A DNA stretch of 10,295 nt from DAIOSQ01 sp036752465 (GTDB lineage: Bacteria > Pseudomonadota > Gammaproteobacteria > Legionellales > Legionellaceae). Below are positions 6,865-10,295 of the stretch, piece by piece. How positions within the stretch are numbered: the stretch's first letter is position 1; every line of letters starts with the position of its first letter. A program made the position numbers and the translations under genes. Under the pieces are notes generated by a model. The model did not search any database. It had not been told where the DNA came from and saw only the letters and a program-made list of their open reading frames with translations. The DNA is taken from the NCBI GenBank assembly GCA_036752465.1, contig DAIOSQ010000070.1, forward strand, positions 1-10,295, read 5' to 3'.

Positions 6865-8061
6865 TTACGACAGCAATTGTCGAGCGTCTTTCGCCCGTTG
6901 AAGCAAAATTTCCACTGCTGGCAAGATTTTACCTTCCAGGTATTCTAGAAAGGCGCCACCACCCGTCGAAATGTATGAAATTTGGCTGGTCAAATCGTAT
7001 AAATCAATTGCTGCCAAGGTATCGCCTCCACCAGCTATACTGTAGGCATGACTATTGGCAATAGCAATCGCCAATGCCCTGGTGCCATATGAAAACTGTG
7101 GTAATTCAAAGACCCCGACTGGGCCATTCCAGATAATCGTATTCGCTGTGGATAACAGATCAATATAACGGGTCATGGTATCGGGGCCTATATCCATCAT
7201 CATATCGTCTTTAGCAATTTGACTGAGTGATTTATTAAAAGCCGGACAACTCTCACTTAGCGCTTTACCCACCACCGCATCGGTGGGCAAAGGGATTAAA
7301 CAGTTGCGTTGCTCTGCCAACGCCAAAATCTGCTTGGCTTCTGCTAACAAGCCTGGCTCGTATAAAGACCGTCCCATCTCATAACCACGAGCTTGCAAGA
7401 ACGTATTGGCGATGCCGCCACCAGGAATCAATATATCTACAGTGTTGGTCAGCTGCTGTAATAAAGTTAGTTTTGTCGAAATTTTAGCGCCACCAACCAC
7501 AGCAACTATAGGTTTCGCGGGTGCTTTGAATACCTGAAATAACGCTTCCAATTCGCGGACTAGCAGCGGACCTGCCACCGCGATGGGCGCGTATTTAGCA
7601 ATACCGTAAGTTGAGGCATGTTTACGATGCGCAGTACCAAAGGCATCCATAACAAAGACATCACACAAAGCGGCCAATTTTATAGCCAGTTCGTCGTTGT
7701 TTGCTTTTTCACCCAAATTAAACCGCACATTTTCGCAGATGACCAGTTCCTGAGACTTGACTGAGACGCCATCTAAATAATCGCTCACAAAGCGTACTGG
7801 ATAATCGAGATGCTGACTGAAATAGTCAGCAACTGGCTTCAAAGAATACTTGTTATCAAAATGACCTTCTTCAGGTCGGCCTAAGTGTGAAAGCACAATC
7901 ACGCCTGCTTGGCTCTGCAAAGCTTTGCGTATGGTGGGTAACGCTGCTTGTAATCGTTGGTCACTGGTAATGATTTTATCTTTGATTGGCACGTTCAAAT
8001 CTTCACGAATCAAGACTTGCTTGCCTTTTAAATCGATGTCACTCATTTTGAGCAGCTGCAT
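6865..8061 (-). CDS. pgk: Phosphoglycerate kinase
   Basis: A 398-residue cytoplasmic phosphoglycerate kinase that interconverts 1,3-bisphosphoglycerate + ADP and 3-phosphoglycerate + ATP. Every family block is present: IREDLNVP (18-25), LSHLGRP, CENVRFN, the domain-bridging DVFVMDAFGTAHRKHAST, VVGGAKISTKL, GGGIANTF, WNGPVGVFE, and the nucleotide-binding GGGDTLAAI followed by STGGGAFLEYLEG. It is about ten residues longer than E. coli Pgk because of a short C-terminal tail and small insertions. The ATG is preceded by AGGAG with a 5-base spacer, and this ribosome site overlaps the gap stop codon. It lies 9 bases after gap and 2 before the GT-C gene, so it is co-transcribed with both. In E. coli pgk is followed by fba and in other gammaproteobacteria by pyk or fba; neither is present directly downstream here. 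Confidence 0.98.
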   Translation of the reverse strand: MQLLKMSDIDLKGKQVLIREDLNVPIKDKIITSDQRLQAALPTIRKALQSQAGVIVLSHLGRPEEGHFDNKYSLKPVADYFSQHLDYPVRFVSDYLDGVSVKSQELVICENVRFNLGEKANNDELAIKLAALCDVFVMDAFGTAHRKHASTYGIAKYAPIAVAGPLLVRELEALFQVFKAPAKPIVAVVGGAKISTKLTLLQQLTNTVDILIPGGGIANTFLQARGYEMGRSLYEPGLLAEAKQILALAEQRNCLIPLPTDAVVGKALSESCPAFNKSLSQIAKDDMMMDIGPDTMTRYIDLLSTANTIIWNGPVGVFELPQFSYGTRALAIAIANSHAYSIAGGGDTLAAIDLYDLTSQISYISTGGGAFLEYLEGKILPAVEILLQRAKDARQLLS

Positions 8062-8070
8062 GATTACTCC

Positions 8071-9066
8071 TTATAGCATCATCATATATTGTGCGGTATC
8101 CAGCATCCGGACAGAAAAAGCCCATTCATTGTCGTACCAAGCAAGCACTTTCACGAGTTTTTGATCCATGACCTTGGTTTGTTTGGTATCAAACACTGCC
8201 GATGCCGAATTATGGTTAAAGTCACACGAGACTAAGGGTTCTTCGTTCATATGAAGCATGGTATTTTGAGCTTTGCGCATAGTGTCGTTCACCTCATCTA
8301 CAGAGGTTGCTCGTTTTGCAAGAAAAGTCAAGTCTATAACAGAAACATTGCATGTGGGCACTCGCATCGCAAAACCATCTAGTTTACCCGCCAATTCGGG
8401 TAATACCAAACCCACTGCAGCTGCGGCGCCAGTTTTGGTCGGGATAATCGATTGCGTTGCTGAGCGTGACCGATATAAATCATTGTGATTGCCATCTAGC
8501 AACAACTGATCTTTGGTATATGCATGGATGGTATTGAGTAGACCACTCTCGATACCGATGCTTGCATGCAAAGGCTTGACGACATGGGCCAAACAATTTG
8601 TGGTGCAGGAAGCATTCGAGACCACAAGATCTTCTGCACGTAAGGTCTCGTGGTTAACCCCATATACCACAGTGGCATCAACATCTTTACCAGGAGCAGA
8701 AATCAGTACTTTGCGCGCACCCGCATCCAAATGCTGCCTAGCAACATCACGATCAGTAAACCGTCCGGTACACTCCAACACCAGATCAATATGCAACTCT
8801 TTCCACGGCAATGCCGTGGGATCACGCTCATTGATAATTAAAATCGAGGTGCCATCGATAACCATGTGATTATTATCGATGCAGATATCATAGCCAAATC
8901 GACCATGCGTAGAATCATAGCGTGTCAAATGAGCGGTACTTTTGATTCCAGACACATCATTAATAGCAACAATTTCAAACTGATGTAAGCGTTGATATTC
9001 AAATAATGCTCGTAGAATGCAACGACCAATGCGGCCATAGCCATTAATTGCGACACGTATAGACAT
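8071..9066 (-). CDS. gap: Type I glyceraldehyde-3-phosphate dehydrogenase
   Basis: A 331-residue phosphorylating GAPDH that makes 1,3-bisphosphoglycerate for the next gene's product, Pgk. It has the NAD-binding INGYGRIGR (7-15), the adenine-site aspartate in AIND (D37), the nucleophile C154 in SNASCTTNCLA, the activating H181 in IHAYTKDQ, the phosphate-site SATQSIIPTKTGAAAA, FAMRVPTCNVSV, and the closing WYDNEW. Within the active-site loop TKDQ replaces the more common TNDQ, and DGNHNDLYRSR replaces the usual DxxHxDLRRAR. The segments LPWKELHIDLVLECTG and PLVSCDFNH recall erythrose-4-phosphate dehydrogenase (Epd), which often occupies this tkt-X-pgk position. The VYGVN, GKDVDATVV and GAAAAVGLVLPEL segments favour Gap. 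The start ATG follows the tkt stop by one base and uses a GGAG located inside the last tkt codons. Gap is the better call, with Epd activity not excluded. Confidence 0.93.
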   Translation of the reverse strand: MSIRVAINGYGRIGRCILRALFEYQRLHQFEIVAINDVSGIKSTAHLTRYDSTHGRFGYDICIDNNHMVIDGTSILIINERDPTALPWKELHIDLVLECTGRFTDRDVARQHLDAGARKVLISAPGKDVDATVVYGVNHETLRAEDLVVSNASCTTNCLAHVVKPLHASIGIESGLLNTIHAYTKDQLLLDGNHNDLYRSRSATQSIIPTKTGAAAAVGLVLPELAGKLDGFAMRVPTCNVSVIDLTFLAKRATSVDEVNDTMRKAQNTMLHMNEEPLVSCDFNHNSASAVFDTKQTKVMDQKLVKVLAWYDNEWAFSVRMLDTAQYMMML

Positions 9067-9067
9067 A

Positions 9068-10295
9068 CTATTTCTCCGAATTGCTTTTTTCCTTGCGAGG
9101 CAAGGTTTTGCTATTATCTGTGAGATTATTAAACCAACCCGCTATAATAACCATGATTTTTTCTACCGTCACACCCAATTCTTGGTAAATCTGATCGGCG
9201 GGTGCAGATAAACCAAAACGATCGATGCCCACGACAGCGCCATCTAAGCCTACAAAACGATACCAATACGGGGTAGCAGCGGCTTCAATGGCAATGCGTT
9301 TACGCACAGATGGTGGTAAAACGTTGTCACGGTATACCTGATCTTGCGCAAGAAACACTTCTACACATGGCATCGATACCACACGCACAGCGATACCTTG
9401 CTGTTGCGCCAAAGTTTGACAACTAAGTGCCAGATGCACTTCTGAACCAGTTGCGATGAGAATGACATCGATCGCTTCGCTGGTATCTTGTAAAATATAA
9501 CCACCTTGTTGTATGCGTGCATCCTGCCCTGGTAGATGCGGTAGTGCGGGCAAATTTTGTCGGGATAAGGCAATACACGTTGGTCCTTGATGACCCTCAA
9601 TGGCATGCTGCCAAGCAACCGCTGTTTCTTTTAAATCCGCGGGACGCCATAGATTGACATAGGGTGTCATTCTCAGCATGGCGAGATGTTCTATAGGTTG
9701 ATGGGTAGGACCGTCCTCACCAAGGCCAATCGAGTCATGTGAGTAAATAAAAACCACCCGTTGCCGCATCAAGGCGCTCAGCCTGACGGCATTGCGTGCA
9801 TAATCGCAAAATACCAAGAAGGTACCACCAAACGGAATAAAGCCCCCATGCAAGGCAATCCCAACCATGATGGCAGACATTGCAAATTCACGCACCCCGT
9901 AGTGCAAGTAGTTGCCAGCAAAGTTTTCGTGGGTAATGATCCGCGTTTTTGACCAGTTGGTATTGTTAGATCCGGTTAAATCAGCCGAGCCTCCTAACAA
10001 TTCTGGGAGTATACCGGCCATATGCTCGATACACTGCTGTGAAGCTTTACGTGTTGCCAAAGGTTGTTCTTGCTGCATGCCTTGCATAAAGAGATGTTGT
10101 CGAACAGACCAATCCTCTGGCAGATCACCATTTATTCTCCGTAAAAACTCATGATAAGCTGCTGGATTTTCCATCTGATACGTATGACAAATGGCTAGCC
10201 ATGCTTGCTCCGCTTGCTGACCTTGCTCGACATGACTCCACGCGTCATACATACTATCGGGAATAACAAATGGCGGGTAGGACCACGCCAATCGT
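9068..10295 (-). CDS. tkt: Transketolase, C-terminal two-thirds (5' end outside window)
   Basis: The last 408 or so residues of a transketolase, a thiamine-diphosphate enzyme that moves two-carbon units between sugar phosphates in the pentose phosphate pathway. The frame is open at the window edge; a TTG at 10291-10289 is an internal leucine codon, in the block aligned to the LAWSYPPF-type sequence of the family. Visible motifs are GGSADLTGSN, the pyrimidine domain HYGVREFAMSAI with the catalytic glutamate that activates the cofactor, GGFIPFGGTFLVFCDYARNAVR, SHDSIGLGEDGPTHQP with the substrate histidine, LSRQNLP, ATGSEV and the C-terminal VVGIDRFGLSAPA. The pyrophosphate-binding N-terminal domain lies upstream of the window. 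About 20 residues after the usual end form a polar, lysine-rich tail (ending KEKSNSEK) that also carries the gap ribosome site. It is the first visible gene of the tkt-gap-pgk operon. Confidence 0.97.
   Translation of the reverse strand, partial: RLAWSYPPFVIPDSMYDAWSHVEQGQQAEQAWLAICHTYQMENPAAYHEFLRRINGDLPEDWSVRQHLFMQGMQQEQPLATRKASQQCIEHMAGILPELLGGSADLTGSNNTNWSKTRIITHENFAGNYLHYGVREFAMSAIMVGIALHGGFIPFGGTFLVFCDYARNAVRLSALMRQRVVFIYSHDSIGLGEDGPTHQPIEHLAMLRMTPYVNLWRPADLKETAVAWQHAIEGHQGPTCIALSRQNLPALPHLPGQDARIQQGGYILQDTSEAIDVILIATGSEVHLALSCQTLAQQQGIAVRVVSMPCVEVFLAQDQVYRDNVLPPSVRKRIAIEAAATPYWYRFVGLDGAVVGIDRFGLSAPADQIYQELGVTVEKIMVIIAGWFNNLTDNSKTLPRKEKSNSEK

Noticed and set aside
8513..8869. 118-codon plus-strand open frame opposite gap
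   Set aside because: Antisense to conserved gap codons, with no independent support.
10289..10291. TTG as a transketolase start codon
   Set aside because: The frame remains open to the window edge and the residues align to the middle of transketolase, so this is an internal leucine.
1..10295. CRISPR array, tRNA or rRNA genes, insertion sequences, toxin-antitoxin or phage-defence genes
   Set aside because: No regularly spaced repeats, cloverleaf genes, transposase motifs or defence domains are visible; nearly every base is inside a recognised core gene.

Overview
The window comes from a bacterial chromosome, most likely a gammaproteobacterium. The evidence is the tkt-gap-pgk gene order, close resemblance to enterobacterial-type Pgk, transketolase and EngB sequences, and a ProQ/FinO-domain RNA chaperone. 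Base composition is moderate (mid-40s % GC by eye) and genes are packed with very short spacers. The style would fit an intracellular or Legionellales-like lineage, but that placement is an inference; nothing in the window proves a genus.

Layout from left to right. (1) The 3' end of engB (ribosome-assembly GTPase) runs on the plus strand and meets a minus-strand gene group head-on. (2) The minus-strand group, in transcription order, is a small YqaE/Pmp3-like membrane protein, dapB (lysine/diaminopimelate synthesis), mmsA (methylmalonate-semialdehyde dehydrogenase), a DUF2165 four-helix membrane protein, and mmsB (3-hydroxyisobutyrate dehydrogenase). MmsB and MmsA carry out consecutive late steps of valine breakdown, ending at propionyl-CoA. 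The unknown DUF2165 membrane protein sits exactly between them. A 121-base divergent spacer separates this group from (3) proQ on the plus strand, which converges on (4) a second minus-strand group. In transcription order that group is tkt (5' end outside the window), gap, pgk, and a 599-residue multi-spanning membrane protein. The last looks like a GT-C glycosyltransferase with STT3/oligosaccharyltransferase-like acidic motifs. Spacers in this group are 1, 9 and 2 bases, so it is almost certainly one transcript with translational coupling.

Most of the window is core metabolism: sugar-phosphate interconversion and lower glycolysis, the lysine/DAP pathway, valine catabolism, ribosome assembly and RNA chaperoning. 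The two parts that ordinary annotation explains least are the STT3-like GT-C protein at the end of the glycolytic operon and the DUF2165 protein inside the valine-catabolic mmsA-mmsB pair. I see no mobile element, CRISPR array, tRNA/rRNA, toxin-antitoxin pair or phage gene. There is no gene-free stretch longer than about 120 bases. I did not find a convincing new multi-gene system.
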